Under the pieces are notes generated by a model. That model ran no database searches, had not been told where the DNA came from, and was given only the letters and a program-made list of their open reading frames with translations. A program made the position numbers and the translations under genes. Below are positions 48,159 through 60,164 of a stretch of DNA of 64,000 nucleotides, in pieces. The stretch is from Megalonaias nervosa (lineage: Eukaryota; Mollusca; Bivalvia; Unionida; Unionidae): contig JAECUM010096223.1 of NCBI GenBank assembly GCA_016617855.1, positions 124,001 through 188,000 of the forward strand. Reading direction: 5' to 3'. Position 1 is the stretch's first letter. Each line of letters opens with the position of its first letter.

Positions 48159-48690
48159 GAACTAGCTGTAGATGCTAGACCAAGTGATATGGCCACATTG
48201 TTGCTGTAAATGGTAAACCATGTGCCAGAGCCGGCCTTAGGTTGATTGGACCGATTTGGTCCAATGATCTGGCCCCACGTTCACATTATTAATTTTTAAA
48301 AATATATACTGTATATAGAGAGAAAGTAATTTTAAAGCGATGGAAGAAAATATTAAGTTCAGTATCAAATAAAACTTGTTTAAATGTTTATTTCCAAATG
48401 CCGTGCTGTCAGAGGGCCTGCACATGAATCCAAGAGGCCCCACCAAAATGATCCATATCAGGCCCCGCATTTGCTAAGGCCATTCCTGCCATTGCAGTAG
48501 CCATTGTTTAGCTGTAAATACTGAACCGAGTGTTATAGCCACAGGTTTAGCTGTGGATACTAAACCAAGAATATGTGACCACAGTTTAACTGTAAATACT
48601 AAGTCGAGCGCTATGGCCATAGTTTAGCTGTAAATGCTAAATCAAGTGCTATGGCTACAGATTAGCTGTGAATGCTTAGCAAGTGCTATG
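48159..48690. repeat. 38-bp minisatellite, ~7 worn copies, split by a MITE
   Basis: Units read TTAGCTGTAAATACTAA(A/G)(C/T)C and then AAGTGCTATGGCCACAG or variants. They start near 48508, 48547, 48585, 48622 and 48661, with two more before the MITE (48159 and 48200). The hAT-like MITE at 48226-48488 sits inside. Confidence 0.75.
48226..48488. mobile_element. hAT-like MITE (CAGAGCCGGCCTTAG end)
   Basis: Left end CAGAGCCGGCCTTAGG and right end CCTAAGG-like TGCTAAGGCCATTCCTG are imperfect inverted repeats. Interior GGCCCCA / GGGGCC words also occur in opposite senses. The flanks CCATGTGC and CCATTGCA resemble an 8-bp duplication with one indel. CAG-G-GCCGGCCTTAG ends are common for hAT-derived MITEs (family knowledge). 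The interior holds no coding frame of note. Confidence 0.65.
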
Positions 48691-49479
48691 GGATTAACAA
48701 CAACTCCATTGCCATTGGTACTATTGCGCGGCAGTCTTTTCAAACATATATTAGACTGCTGAAAATGCGAGTATCCAAGTAACTGTCCACATATGTTTGT
48801 GCAGGCACTAATGAGCAGGGATTTGCTGGTAAACATTCTTATGATACATGCGACAGTAAACTGTTGATGATACCTCTAGCCAGTTGTTTTGGCAGCAGTA
48901 ATCTTTGCATTCATGAGTTATGTCTCACATTCATGGCGAGGACATTTTGACTATAATATATAGCCAGTTGATAAAGTTTTCAAGAATATGTTTTGGAACT
49001 GTTCAGCGCTTTTATCTAAGTTCAGTACTGACCAGTAGGACATTAATACATTAGATACATATAGATGTGTTATTTGTTCTTTTGTCAAAGAGGTACCTCA
49101 CATTTTTTCAGTTGGATTATGAAATTTTCACTATGGAGTTTTGTAGTTTACCAAATCATGTAGACAGTCGAGCAACATCATCATAACACAAAACAATGTT
49201 AGCTGTAGATTTTGCTACAAAGTAATAAGATTTCCAAACCATTCAGTTTCGTTTGTCATTCTGATTGGCTGATAGCTTAGACATTGTTAACACTTTATTT
49301 AATGGTCCAAAAACAACTGATGTTTTGGATGAGTTGGATTATTTTGAAAATCATGGTAAACCAGTAATCTGACAAACTGAACAGAAAACTGATATCAATT
49401 ACTAAGACAAAAAGAGGTAAGGAGGGAGAAGTTTGGTGTAATCAACTGCCGCTCTGATCCATTTTTTTTTTTAAATTAT

Positions 49480-49870
49480 GGAATTTTATGGTCATGTTCT
49501 GACCCTGCACACAACCCTTAAAATTAGAATTAGCTCTATACAATCATGTACAGTTTACATAAAATGTCATTAATACCAAATATGACTTGAATTAATGAAA
49601 GATGAAGAAATGCATAAAATAGAGTAATTGGTATGTATTTCACTATTGTGCCAGAAAAATGGTTCAACGTATTTGAAAGATAGAATTGTATGTACATGTT
49701 TAGACCTTGGATATAGCCCTCAAAATTTAAATCAACTTTATAAAATCTTATGCAGTTTGCAGAAAATGTATTTAGCTTTTAAATGATATCAAATATAAGC
49801 TGACTTAGTGGAAGGTGAAGAAATACATAAAATAGAATGAACAGAGATATTGGACTGTTAATATCACACT
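49480..49870. repeat. Two-copy tandem repeat, ~205 bp unit
   Basis: The two copies share AAATTA(A/G)AAT(T/C)A, AAAATGT(C/A)ATT, AAATAT(G/A)A(C/G)(T/C)TGA, GAAGAAAT(G/A)CATAAAATAGA and (A/T)TTG(G/T)A. They start near 49500 and 49715. Worn; no coding frame. Confidence 0.5.
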
Positions 49871-50491
49871 GATCCTTGGACCAATTATTCACATAGTGAA
49901 ATCTTTCCTCACAAATTTTTAAAATGCCATGTTTCCATATTGACTATTAATGATATAACCCAGAGATATCAGAGAATAAAATGATAAAGCCGCATTTCAA
50001 GATGCAAAATGTTCTTATGTCAGTCTTGTTATAAGACTGACCCATTGTCCTCTTGCTTAATCATGAACTGCCACTGCAGAAATTGAGTTTTTGATGGGCT
50101 TAGGCTGTTTTCTTTGCTACTTTTGCTTTTTTCACAAGTTTTATCCAGGCAGTGGTTCTGGGTATTATTGAAATTATGTGATATAATCTGATGTACAGAA
50201 AAACAGTCCGATGCAATTTCGCTGCAAACTCTTAAACATCAAGAGCAGAATGAAAGCCAAAGGTAGAAACTGCCTTTAGAGAATGCCATAATGATTTGTT
50301 TCAGTTGTTTCACAGCTATCTGCATAGTTTCAGGGGCATATAATAAAAGCTCTCTTAGATTATGATACATGCTTCCCAAATGCATTGACTCCAGGACTGG
50401 AGGGCAGTTTGAGACTATCTGAGCAGATTCAGAAATATATTGTCCTTTTATCTTTCTGCAAAACACTCCAACTGGACATGACATTCATGTA

Positions 50492-50706
50492 TCATATATA
50501 CTCGCTTATAAGTCAGGTCAAACTGCAACCAAATAAATATCCTGATTTGCTGTAACATAATGTGTCTGTAGGACAGAGTCTATGTTGTTTGTTCTACTGA
50601 TTACCCCTAACAAGCTACATAGGCCCAGATCTGCTGGCACATTATGCAACAGCAGATATAGGTCTGCGCAGTTTGGGGTTGGACTCGACTTATAAGCAAG
50701 TATAAG
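50492..50706. mobile_element. Foldback MITE, TA-target type (copy 5, best ends)
   Basis: Left end TCATATATACTCGCTTATAA and right end TTATAAGCAAGTATAAG, with TA on both sides (50490-50491, 50707-50708). The terminal repeat extends inward through AGTC(A/G)(A/G)GTC and CAAACTGC. The centre TGTTTGTTCTACTGATTA separates two halves, each holding AGATCTGCTG / CAGCAGATAT type blocks. 215 bp. Confidence 0.9.
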
Positions 50707-51079
50707 TACTTACTTGATATGTTCAGGCTGTCCAAAAAAAGAAAAACTCATTTAATGCAGGCAGTTTTGTGATAAGACAAAAACCAGGAAGGTTAAACTG
50801 TCTTGTCAAAAACATGGGAACAGAGAAGACAGTAATCAAGAATTTCACTGGATATAAAGCCCGGTAAGGTTTCACCTTTCTATGATGGTCCCTATAACCA
50901 GACATGTTGGGAGTAGATTCATCTGTTTACAGAAGGGTACACTGGATCATGAAAGGCAGTAGATTCGAATTACTGTTTTAAAAAAACTAGTAATCATGAA
51001 ACATAATGAATAGCCTGCAACTTTGATTTCATGTATAAAAGAGAAGACAACTGACCTGTTCATGCTGATTTGCACCAAG

Positions 51080-51275
51080 AAATATTAGACAATATTAATA
51101 TTAGCCAACACATAATTTTAGTCAACACATAATATTAGCATATAACACTAGTCAACATATAATATTAGTCAAGACATAATTTTAGTCAACATATAATATT
51201 AGTCAACACATGATACTAGTCAACACATAATACTAGTCAACATAAAATACTAGTCAACACATAATATTTGTAAAC
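51080..51275. repeat. AT-rich minisatellite, ~17-20 bp unit (left part)
   Basis: At least ten copies of AATATTAGTCAACA(C/T)AT with drift. The array resumes at 51646-51710 after the SINE at 51276-51645. There are no spacers and no constant repeat-spacer pattern, so it is not CRISPR-like. Confidence 0.85.
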
Positions 51276-51580
51276 GGTCCGGTGGCCTAGTGGTTAGAGC
51301 GTCTGCCTTGGATGTGGGAGGTCGCAGGTTCGAACCCTGGCTGAGTCATACCAAAGACTTATAAAAATGGTACTTAAGCCGGCTCACCAGGTGCTCTGCA
51401 TTAAGAGGTTAGTGTTAGGTCTGGTCTGCCTGGTGTCAGGATAATGTGACTGGGTGGGACATCATGATACATGTCTGCGTCATGATGCCCCAGTACTAGA
51501 CATCCCTATAAACTACTGCACTGCAGACACTGTAGTGATAAGACTTAATTTTTTTAAAAAGCTACATTAAAAATCTAAAT

Positions 51581-51645
<65 letters not shown>
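51276..51645 (+). mobile_element. tRNA-derived SINE, family A (copy 4) inside minisatellite
   Basis: A box TGGCCTAGTGG, B box GGTTCGAACCC and the shared body with GTCAGGATAATGTGACTGGG. Long CA tail (about 51581-51645). The flanks AATATTTGTAAAC (51263-51275) and AATATTAGTCAAC (51646-51658) agree at 11 of 13 bases. Because the array itself repeats this word, part of the match may be array rather than target duplication. Confidence 0.9.
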
Positions 51646-51648
<3 letters not shown>

Positions 51649-51710
51649 ATTAGTCAACATGTAATATTAATCAACATATAATATTAATCAACATATGAAT
51701 TAATATTTGC
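51646..51710. repeat. AT-rich minisatellite, right part
   Basis: Three to four further units of the AATATTA(G/A)TCAACAT(A/G)T repeat interrupted by the SINE. Confidence 0.8.
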
Positions 51711-52069
51711 CACTCCTAAACTGGACAGAAATGCTCTCATGTGGGCATAGAAAATGGACAGAGGAAGATGGGGTACTTCATAGTATGTTGTCTTGTGTAC
51801 AGAAATCTAATTTCCATTTAGCAAGCCATTGTTGCTGCCAAAAAACACATACAAATCCTTAACATAGTATGAATGATAATGGCTTCACCAACTGCCTAGG
51901 TATGATAGAGTTTCTGTTAATGTCAGACACAGAATTGAACCCAGATGGAGACTACAGCAATAGTTGGACTCTTTTGCATAGAGACTAACAATGATCATGA
52001 TTAAACTTCTTTTGAAGTATTTAGAGGAGGTACTTGCTTTCATATCCAGAGATCAGAAAAATTGTCTAT

Positions 52070-52232
52070 TGTTTGTTTTGGTTTGGTCTTCTACAGTACA
52101 GCAAGACAAGTAGGTTAAATGGTTCTGCCAGGCAGAGTGCCTAGCTCAAGGACACACCATGCTCAAGCCAACCCAGGCTGATTCAACAGTAGGACCAGAA
52201 CCTGCACCCATTGGTTTCGTGTCTGGCATGTT
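52070..52232 (-). mobile_element. tRNA-derived SINE, family C (copy 2, head incomplete)
   Basis: The minus strand matches 40116-40297: CCAGACACGAAACCAATGGG corresponds to CCAGACTCGTAACC, then TTGAGCTAGGCACTCTGCC to TTAGGCAAGGCACTT, and so on to the end. The A-box part is lost. Confidence 0.65.
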
Positions 52233-52394
52233 TGTAACACGTTTGTGACTGCTTTATGCAAATACATAAGAACAAAGGAGAAACTGAAGGATATTTGGGG
52301 AGAGACATTATTTGTTTATATAGTTGAAACATCCTGGTTTGATTGATCATGGTAGGATTATCAGCCAGTCCACTTCAGTTCCAGTGGTAACAAG

Positions 52395-52397
<3 letters not shown>

Positions 52398-52457
<60 letters not shown>
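52398..52457. repeat. (AT)n microsatellite
   Basis: About 60 bases of pure AT. It yields the artificial YIYIYI frame at 52324-52515. Confidence 0.95.
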
Positions 52458-52460
<3 letters not shown>

Positions 52461-52983
52461 TTTTTCAGTGCATCAGGTTTTAGTTTCAAACACAGGTTTG
52501 ATGCTGAGTACATGAAGCCAGAATGCTGTTTGGACAAGAATGGATGAAGTTAAATCTGCCAAATGCTTATTTGAAGTGAAAGACGGTTACCAGGGTTCCC
52601 ATGCTACAGGGAAATCGGGAAAAAGTTGGGAGAAATGATAATTTTTTTCCCAACTGTGAAAAGTTCTTGAATTTCGCAAATATTGATGAAAGTCGGGAAA
52701 AACCCAGAAATTTTCCACCACCACTTGACGCCTGAAACAATCACATAATTGAGACGTAACTAAACTGATCATGAGTTAAATTTATCGAGTTCTAACCAGA
52801 ATATTTGGAGGATGCAGTATGGATCATTTGGGTGCTTGTGATAACATATATGCTGAGTCAATCCAAACACTCACTGGATTAGATTCATAGTAGACTTTTT
52901 GACTTTCAAAGTCAGCTCGATATCAGTATCTTCCTTACATGGAAGGTATGAAAACCAGTCTAGCATCTCATGTCGCCAACATG

Positions 52984-53683
52984 GGGGTGGCAAAGCGTAG
53001 CCGCTTACCGGACGGCCTAGAAAACTTTAAACATTTTTAGATTGAGTGATTCGTGCATAAAATTGATGTGAAAATTACTTATTTTCTCAGAAGGTGTGAG
53101 TATTAAAATCGTTCTGTCTTTAATCTGCTGAAAGACAAGATAAAACTGTGGCGTTGGTGAAATGTGACCTCACGATTTGCATTGCTAGTCGCATGAGTAC
53201 ACAAATCCAACAACCCACATTTTCAAATGTTGTTGAGAAAAAAATAAAAAAAATATTAAATGAAAGTCGTATACTGGTTGTACTAAAAATACAAAAACGA
53301 AAGAACACAAAAAATTCTCCATATTTATATATTCCGAGAACAACTTCTGGAGTGTTGTTGTATCACATGACTACCACGTTGACATGTGGTCTCTGCTTGA
53401 TAAATCAGACTGGCATGATTGCTGGTTTTTACAAAATGTATCTGACTTTCATTTAATATAATTGAATTTCTGTACAAGAACATTATAAAAGAGTCTGTTG
53501 TTGATATCATGTGACTAACGGACTTCTGTCCGTCAGCGGATTAAAAACATAATGATTATAATACTTGCCATTTCTGAGAAAATAAATCATTTTCCTATCG
53601 ATTTCATGCAGGTATGAGTCGATATAACATAAGTGTAAATTTTCTAGGCCTGCTATATGTCGCTACCACACGGTGGCGGAAAA
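52984..53683. mobile_element. Nested element with ~160-bp terminal inverted repeats
   Basis: The arm 52984-53145 and the arm 53528-53683 are inverted copies. They share GGCCTAGAAAA(C/T)TT, ATTTATTTTCTCAGAA, GTATTA(A/T)AATC(G/A)TT and TTAATC(T/C)GCTGA. Arms differ by perhaps one base in five, with small indels. The 380-bp centre has a 102-codon frame (53148-53456) rich in lysine that I do not recognise. Long-armed foldback architecture; superfamily unknown. Confidence 0.7.
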
Positions 53684-54231
53684 TTCCAAATTTTCTATAT
53701 GCAGTTGCAGTGAGCCCACACCCCAACCTAAATGTCCAAATATGAAAAATGGGGTGGGAATATTCGGAGGAAACTTGGATTAGAAAACGAACTGCTATTC
53801 GTTTTAAGCCAAATTTAAAGTTCAAATTGTTGAATCTCAGAGCTGAAATGAGAAATTGTCTTCCCTTGTATTATATATTAAAAAACGATTCGAGCCCCGG
53901 TATCAATACAGGTTTGGGGACTGGTTTAATGAATTACAAGAAGACAAGTTGATTTTACAGAAAATTCAGTCCTTGTTTATACAAAAGTATATAATTTTGA
54001 AGGTCTTTTGTCAAAATTTAAATCAACCCTTTTGAAAATATTTTTTAAATGAAGGATTTTTTTAACCAGATCATCTTAAGGAGATTAGGTTGTTTGAAAA
54101 ATCTTGTTTGGGATTTTATTAGCACAAATAAATTCGGGTTAAACTCTTTTCATTACAAGACAAGATTCTAATTATTTGCGTTTATTGTTTTTTTTTAATA
54201 CTGAATAGGAAATGTTACTTTGTACGAGATA

Positions 54232-54234
<3 letters not shown>

Positions 54235-54281
<47 letters not shown>
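54235..54281. repeat. (AT)n microsatellite
   Basis: About 47 bases of pure AT/TA inside the hAT-like element. Confidence 0.95.
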
Positions 54282-54284
<3 letters not shown>

Positions 54285-55314
54285 CTATAGAATTCTTTAG
54301 AATTAAAAGTTTGAAAGGAAACAAAACATAATTTATGTTCGTTATGTTGTTCCCACTTAGCAACTTAATGCAGGTCAGCAAAATAAAGTTAGAATTTTAA
54401 TTCTGTACACTGAAATGACTTTACATGCCAATTTATAGGAATATGATCAAACTTGTTTCGTGTGATACATTTTGTGGTTTTGTACATGATCATCTTTTCT
54501 GACTTAGATGTTTTGGAGAGTCTTGAAAGAGAAACATCTTTAGATTTAGAAAATGCATGTTTTATAATCTAAAATGTTTTTTAATTCCATTCAGTAATGG
54601 TCATATGTGAACCTTGAAAAAATTAATTTCATCCTGGAAAAACCCTGGAAATGACATGGAAATTTATCTTTAGAAAAGCATGGGAACTATGGGTTACTTA
54701 TTTGTACCTAATTTTAATATAGCTTCATTTGATTGTACTGATTTAAGCTATCTCATGAAAAATAAAACTATACAATGGCCATAATGTTTGCCCTTGTTTC
54801 CATTACATCCCAACATGACTTAAACCTCATCAGGCACTTTCTGAAAATAAAGACTTGAAGCTTTAAGATGTAAAATAAAGGTACATTATGCAACTGATTG
54901 GTATATTATATTTGAGGAAAACACCTATTAGCTGGTGTGTAACTATTACCTACACAGACTGAAGACATTGACACAATCTTGGACCTGTTGGATGATGCCT
55001 TTAATATCAGTTTTTGAAACCACATCAAATATATATTTAATTAATTCATGAAAAAATTACATTGAAGGAAAAAAGTTTGCATTCACTGGGATAATTTTAT
55101 CATAACAATCATTGAGGAAACTGACAATCTCAGCAATTAGTCAGTTGAATATTCCCAAGAATTGAGCTGTTGCCATGTATTTTAAAAGTGTTTCAGCTAT
55201 AGATTTAGATTTCTGCAGAAAATATTTCTGCATATATAGAAAATATGGCTGTGAGATAGGCCGAGAGAGCGAACTCTTTCGTATGTACATACTCATGGTG
55301 GGGACACTGCTGAT

Positions 55315-55364
55315 GACATGGTCAGTGTGTGCTTATTATGACATGGTCAGTGTGTGCTTATTAT
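55315..55364. repeat. 25-bp tandem duplication
   Basis: GACATGGTCAGTGTGTGCTTATTAT is present twice without difference (55315-55339, 55340-55364; first 20 bases GACATGGTCAGTGTGTGCTT). Recent. Confidence 0.9.
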
Positions 55365-55439
55365 GATGATTTTAACCTCACAAACTTACCCAGATTTTAA
55401 TTTTGAGCTTTGCTAGTCATAGATAACTTGGGGGTGTGG

Positions 55440-55810
55440 AGGGGTGGGGTGGGGTGAGTTTTCACTGAAAGACTCCTTATGCAGTCTAGTTGGTCCTAAA
55501 TAATAATGGTGCTAGTCTGATGTCTAGGATGCTCTCTTCTAAATCTTGTTTGCTCTAGTCTTCCTGAATGAAAAGTTTTATGGTATGGCTTTTTTGCCAA
55601 ACACTTCTTGTGAAGTCTTGTTGGTCCTAAATGTAAATGGTGCTCAGTTGAGATCATATATGGCCACCACAGCCATCTTGAAAATCTTGTGATTTATTTA
55701 ACCCACCTGAATGGATGGTCATGTGACATGGAGCTTTCAGTGAATGACTTCTTGTGATGCCTTGTTGGTCTCAAAATGGTGCTTGTCTGACATCCGATAT
55801 GACCACTTTT
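55440..55810 (+). repeat. Tandem-core element, family 1 (~2.5 units)
   Basis: TGAGTTTTCACTGAAAGACTCC, GTCTAGTTGGTCCTAAAT, AATGGTGCT, TATGGCCACCACAGCC and CATCTTGAAAATCTTGTG appear at about 140-bp spacing. No head or tail recognised, so it is a fragment. Confidence 0.65.
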
Positions 55811-58800
55811 ATTTAGGAAAAACTAAAGGCAAGTTCAAGTTTCCAAAGTCATTTTTAAGTAAATTATATTGAATCATGAAATTCATTGGATAATATTTTC
55901 TGATGCCAAGTATGCTCCATTGTTTTATCAGACATGTTTTTCAGAATACTGCTATGTCATGCTAATGAAATTAATTTGATTATAAAAACCAATTAATTCT
56001 CTGCTTGGCCAGTTGATTTTCACATGGGCTGGCCCTGCTGGACAATGTTAAAATCAGGGTGATGTTGACCCATGCTTGGACAACTTTTGAGAGACCTAAA
56101 GACAAATAGACAGCAAATTTGACTAAATTTGCACCCTGCTTTAATGCCCAGTTGCATATAAGATTTTATACAGGGAATAAAAATGGTTCACTAACGTACT
56201 AAAAATTATTTTTCATTTACACTCCCCACCCAATTTTCATTAACTATGATATTGAAACAGACAATTAAGAACCTGATCATATGGCATCCTGTTTTAGAGC
56301 CCCAGCAAAGATCAGATTGTAGATAGGGAGTATAAATAGCTCCCTAACAAGCTGTCTATCATCCCTTGCTGTGGCAGACACTTGATATGGTGCAGGGATC
56401 CTGATGCCAGATGCTTTTGCAAATGAGCTAGCTGGCAGCCAAAAAAGCAAAGAAAGCAAAACAAGGCAACCATCTTGCATGGTTAAATCAAGACATGAGT
56501 TGCAATGATAGGAATGTTTTTATCCTTTCATTTGGATAGCAATCATCAGTGCATTTTGCATTTATGGAATGCCCTGAAGAGTACCTGTGGTTTTGAATCA
56601 TTTAAATTGGGGGGGGGGATGCATAGAAGTTTAATCTTGATGCCATAGTGCTTATGAATGGAAATATATTTAAGATTTGGACAGTTTTATTAAATATTTT
56701 TGACCTAACTGTCATTGAACCTTTGTTGTTTTTTTTCTTCTGATTTCGTCTTTAGATCATCAAAATATTTCATGTTTTGTTGCTCATATTTCTAGAAAAA
56801 ATATTCTTTTAAAAGATTGTACTATTGTTGATAATATTTAAATTTGTATATAAAGTAAGTTTCATTTTGTCCATTAATAGTTTAAAGGTAAACATTATTT
56901 TTTTCAGACTTTTTACATAAATGCTTATCATTAATAACTCATTTACAAACAAAGCAGACATTCACAAATTGGCTAACTTGAGAGATGATACAGAAATCAC
57001 ATTCATTTGGAGTAGATGTCTTAGATGTACTAGTAAAGTGTGTATGCAAGAGTGACTAGTCATAATATGGCATACTAGATAAGAATTAAAGAATTGGGTT
57101 TTTTTTTTGCTCTCTGTTTGGATCTAACTGCATTTTAAAATATTTGATGGGGTAGTTTGTGAACTTTGCAAACAAAAATTTTTGATACCCGACTCAGTCT
57201 TAACTCATTAACCCCAAGTGCCACGTTTATACACCAGGAGGTAGGACCCTACTTCCAAGTTCTGTAGCATTAAGGTCATTTAAGATACACCAGAGTGGGT
57301 GGTATTACAGAAAAGTAGACAGACGTAGCACTGCAATGATAACAAATAAACTGGACTTTTACTCACATTACAAAATACAGAGGGAAAAATGTATTTTTTG
57401 AGACCTGATTATTTTACACCAAAAATTCACCCCTAGCCAGAATCGGATTTTGTGTCCAGATTTGAGACCTTTTGGCCTCAGATCTAAGGCAGACCGGTCA
57501 AAACTGCACACAGACAGGTGAACCTTTGCAAAAGGTAGGATGAGTTGAGGATGTGGAGTAAGAAGTCCAATAAGCAAAAAAACATATAACTCCAAGTTTT
57601 ACCCTTCTGCACATGTGCAGTGAAATAGCCAATGAAAAAGAACATTTCTAAGACAGCTAGGCATCAGGCTATAGGGAAATCTCTTGGAAGCTGATTTATT
57701 GGATGTATTCAGAAGTAGCCCCCAAAATTTGTTTCTTACTCACATTTCAGGCAAAAAAGACAAAGGTTAATGAATTAATCTTCAAGACATCTGTCATGCC
57801 TTTCAGAACGAATAATGCAGCTTAGTGACCAAGACTACTATAATATCTGTTAATTTTATATCCTTTTTGTTAATAATTTTGCCAGGTGTTGATATAATTT
57901 TAGATTTGAAAAATCTTTTTTTGTTTGGCAACTTAAATTGGCTAAATTTTAATAATGCTATAGTTCTCTTACCAAAATTTAATCTGTATAGATTGGTGGT
58001 GCATGAAATATGTCAGACAATCCAGTTATTAAGGGTGCCATTGATTATATGGCTTTATTCAAATGTGTTTTTTATATGGCTCTATTTGAGCAAGTGTTAG
58101 AGTCATTAGATACTAAATACCATTTTAGGCATGCATGAAACATTTTGAACTTGTCCCAGTAGCATTGCTTATATTGATTGAATGTGCCATAATAAAACAA
58201 GGAATGTTGTTACAGCAGAAACGATATACAGTTTCTGGACTAAAAGCATAAAATTGAAATTGTTTTGCTCTAATTTGAATCCATTTAAAAAATTTCCTGA
58301 TGCACTTTCAGTCAGTTTGTTTGCGTAAAAGATGCAGATATATTAGGTAACATCAGCATTATCATGTGATTGAGATTTGTTTTGCTGGTTTTAATGACAC
58401 TTTTAACATATTATTGGACATATCATGCTGCAGAAATGGAAATCAATTATATTTCCCTAGGACACATTAAACTATTTAATGGCAGCAAAACATTTTGGCC
58501 AGTTTGCTAGCAATTCATGCTTATGGATTGATGATGTCTGTCCAGAAAGTCCATCTGTCCATCCATCCATCCATCTGGCATCAATACTGAGGTTATAGGG
58601 GTTGTGTTGTGGTTTTTTTCATTGACATATTGTTTGTAGACCCAACAAAATGAAGCAAAAGCAAATCAGAATTTTAGGTGTTTAAATATATTTAGACTGA
58701 CATATTCCAGACTTGAAAATAAAATTATGGCATTCTGGAGATCATGCACTGGAAAACCCCCATTGTTAAATTATCAGGATTTAAGCCTTTATTACTGAAG

Positions 58801-59565
58801 GTTTTATCACTGTGGAAATAGTAGTTGACTTTGTCTGACAGTATCTCTTTATAATGGGAACAAGGAGGAAGCATATATCCATTGTTTTGTTGGAGGCAAG
58901 GTGTATTAGTGCATTCTCATCATTGCCCATTAACATTAGTAATGATAATACAGGTTCAGGACAGAAATTTAGCTCCCCATAATTACCATAGTTACTGATA
59001 TGTGGGATTTCTACATTTTTAATTTGCTTCAGGATAAATGGAGTGCAGTAACACTGTCCTGCACAAGTGTTTTGGAAGACCATCCATCAATTAAGACCAA
59101 ATTCTTGTGTAGTATTGTGGACCTCGTTGAGAGACTACATTTGTTGAGAGGTCACATTTTGTTGACAGAAGGTCTGGTCTTTAAAGAAAGTTTTTACTTT
59201 ATTACAAATGATTTCTCATCTAGAATTAAGCCCAGTATCTTCAAAGGTTCCTGATGAGCCCAGAAAAGCTTGCACATGAGAACCAATCTTGGAATGAAAT
59301 ATTTCATAATAAAAGATAATTCCCTATTTTAGCATTTCATTCCTCTAAATTCTCTTTCCAGTTTATAAATACCCCAACCCCAATACTTGGCCCAGTCCCC
59401 CCAGATTGCAGATTTGGAGATAATATTCAACCTCAGGATCAAACAAAGATGTTGCAATTACCACACATGCCAACATTTCTGTTTCCACTTAGTAATTGCT
59501 ATGTAAAATGGGAAGATTTCTTTTCTTGTATCACAAATATGGTGTTCATTATGCAGTGTGATCTA

Positions 59566-59789
59566 CCATATATACTTGCATACAAGTTGAATCCAAACTG
59601 TAAACAACATAGACCCAGATCTACCCTCACATAATGCACCAGCAGATCGAGATCTATGCAGTTTGTTAGGACTAATCAGTAGAACAGACAACATAGACCA
59701 TGATCTGCCATCACATAATACATCGGCATTTCAGGATCAATGCTGCTTAGAGTTTGATCAGATTTATTTACAAGAATACCGGTATACAG
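59566..59789. mobile_element. Foldback MITE, TA-target type (copy 6)
   Basis: Left end CCATATATACTTGCATACAA after TA (59564-59565). Interior CAGATCTACCCTCACATAATGC and AGCAGATCGAGATCT in opposite senses. Right end GGTATACAG before TA (59790-59791), more worn. About 224 bp; it lies 375 bp upstream of the next exon. Confidence 0.8.
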
Positions 59790-60164
59790 TATATTCATGA
59801 GCATGAAGATGATGTAGTTTTAAAATGATATATTGTTGCTATAATTACCATTGTAGTTAATGCAAATTTCTGCATTGTAACACTGACAGCAATGATTTTT
59901 GTGTCTTACACAACCACTGATTATGGGTTATGATTCTTGAAAAAGGATATTTGCAGTCATGATAGGTGCCAAACTTCATCTCTAATGCAGAATTATAATT
60001 CATAATTATCAGATGTCCTAAAATAACTATAGTCTTTAAATTTAGTCAGTGGTCCAACTTGAATGCAATATAATTACAGAATCTGGATTTTTTTTATATA
60101 AAAAAAAATAATGGACGTAAACCAGCTATGACCATCCAGTTAAATTACTGATTTTCTTTTGCAG

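Larger units (their letters stand above)
52590..54691. mobile_element. 2.1-kb hAT-like element with 6-bp target duplication
   Basis: Left end CAGGGTTCCCATGCT and right end AGCATGGGAACTATG are inverted repeats matching at all but two positions. Both are flanked directly by GGTTAC (52584-52589, 54692-54697). The left end also resembles the 151-bp MITE at 33118 (CAGGGTTCTCATGGG). Subterminal GGGAAAAA / TTTTTCCC and AACCCTGGAAA words point inward. No transposase domain found in six frames. It contains a second, nested element (52984-53683) and an AT microsatellite. Confidence 0.7.
29671..60164 (+). other. RECK: RECK intron, 30,494 bp
   Basis: Phase-0 intron with donor GTAAGT and acceptor TTTCTTTTGCAG. 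It splits CK4 between its fifth and sixth cysteines. Named repeats are listed separately. Stretches without anything recognised: 29671-31880, 33275-34190, 35300-37270, 37940-39680, 40920-41270 apart from a MITE scrap at about 40945-41010, 45012-48158 (see its own entry), 48690-49480, 49870-50490, 54698-55310, 55810-59560 and 59790-60164. The 141-codon frame at 36856-37281, the longest + strand one outside a microsatellite or repeat, shows no family features and no splice support. Confidence 0.85.

Noticed and set aside
51080..51260. Regular short repeats that might suggest a CRISPR-like array
   Set aside because: Units abut without unique spacers, drift gradually, and the genome is eukaryotic. 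Minisatellite.
53148..53456. 102-codon frame as a possible transposase fragment
   Set aside because: No DDE, zinc-finger or hAT dimerisation motif could be seen; it begins inside an inverted-repeat arm.
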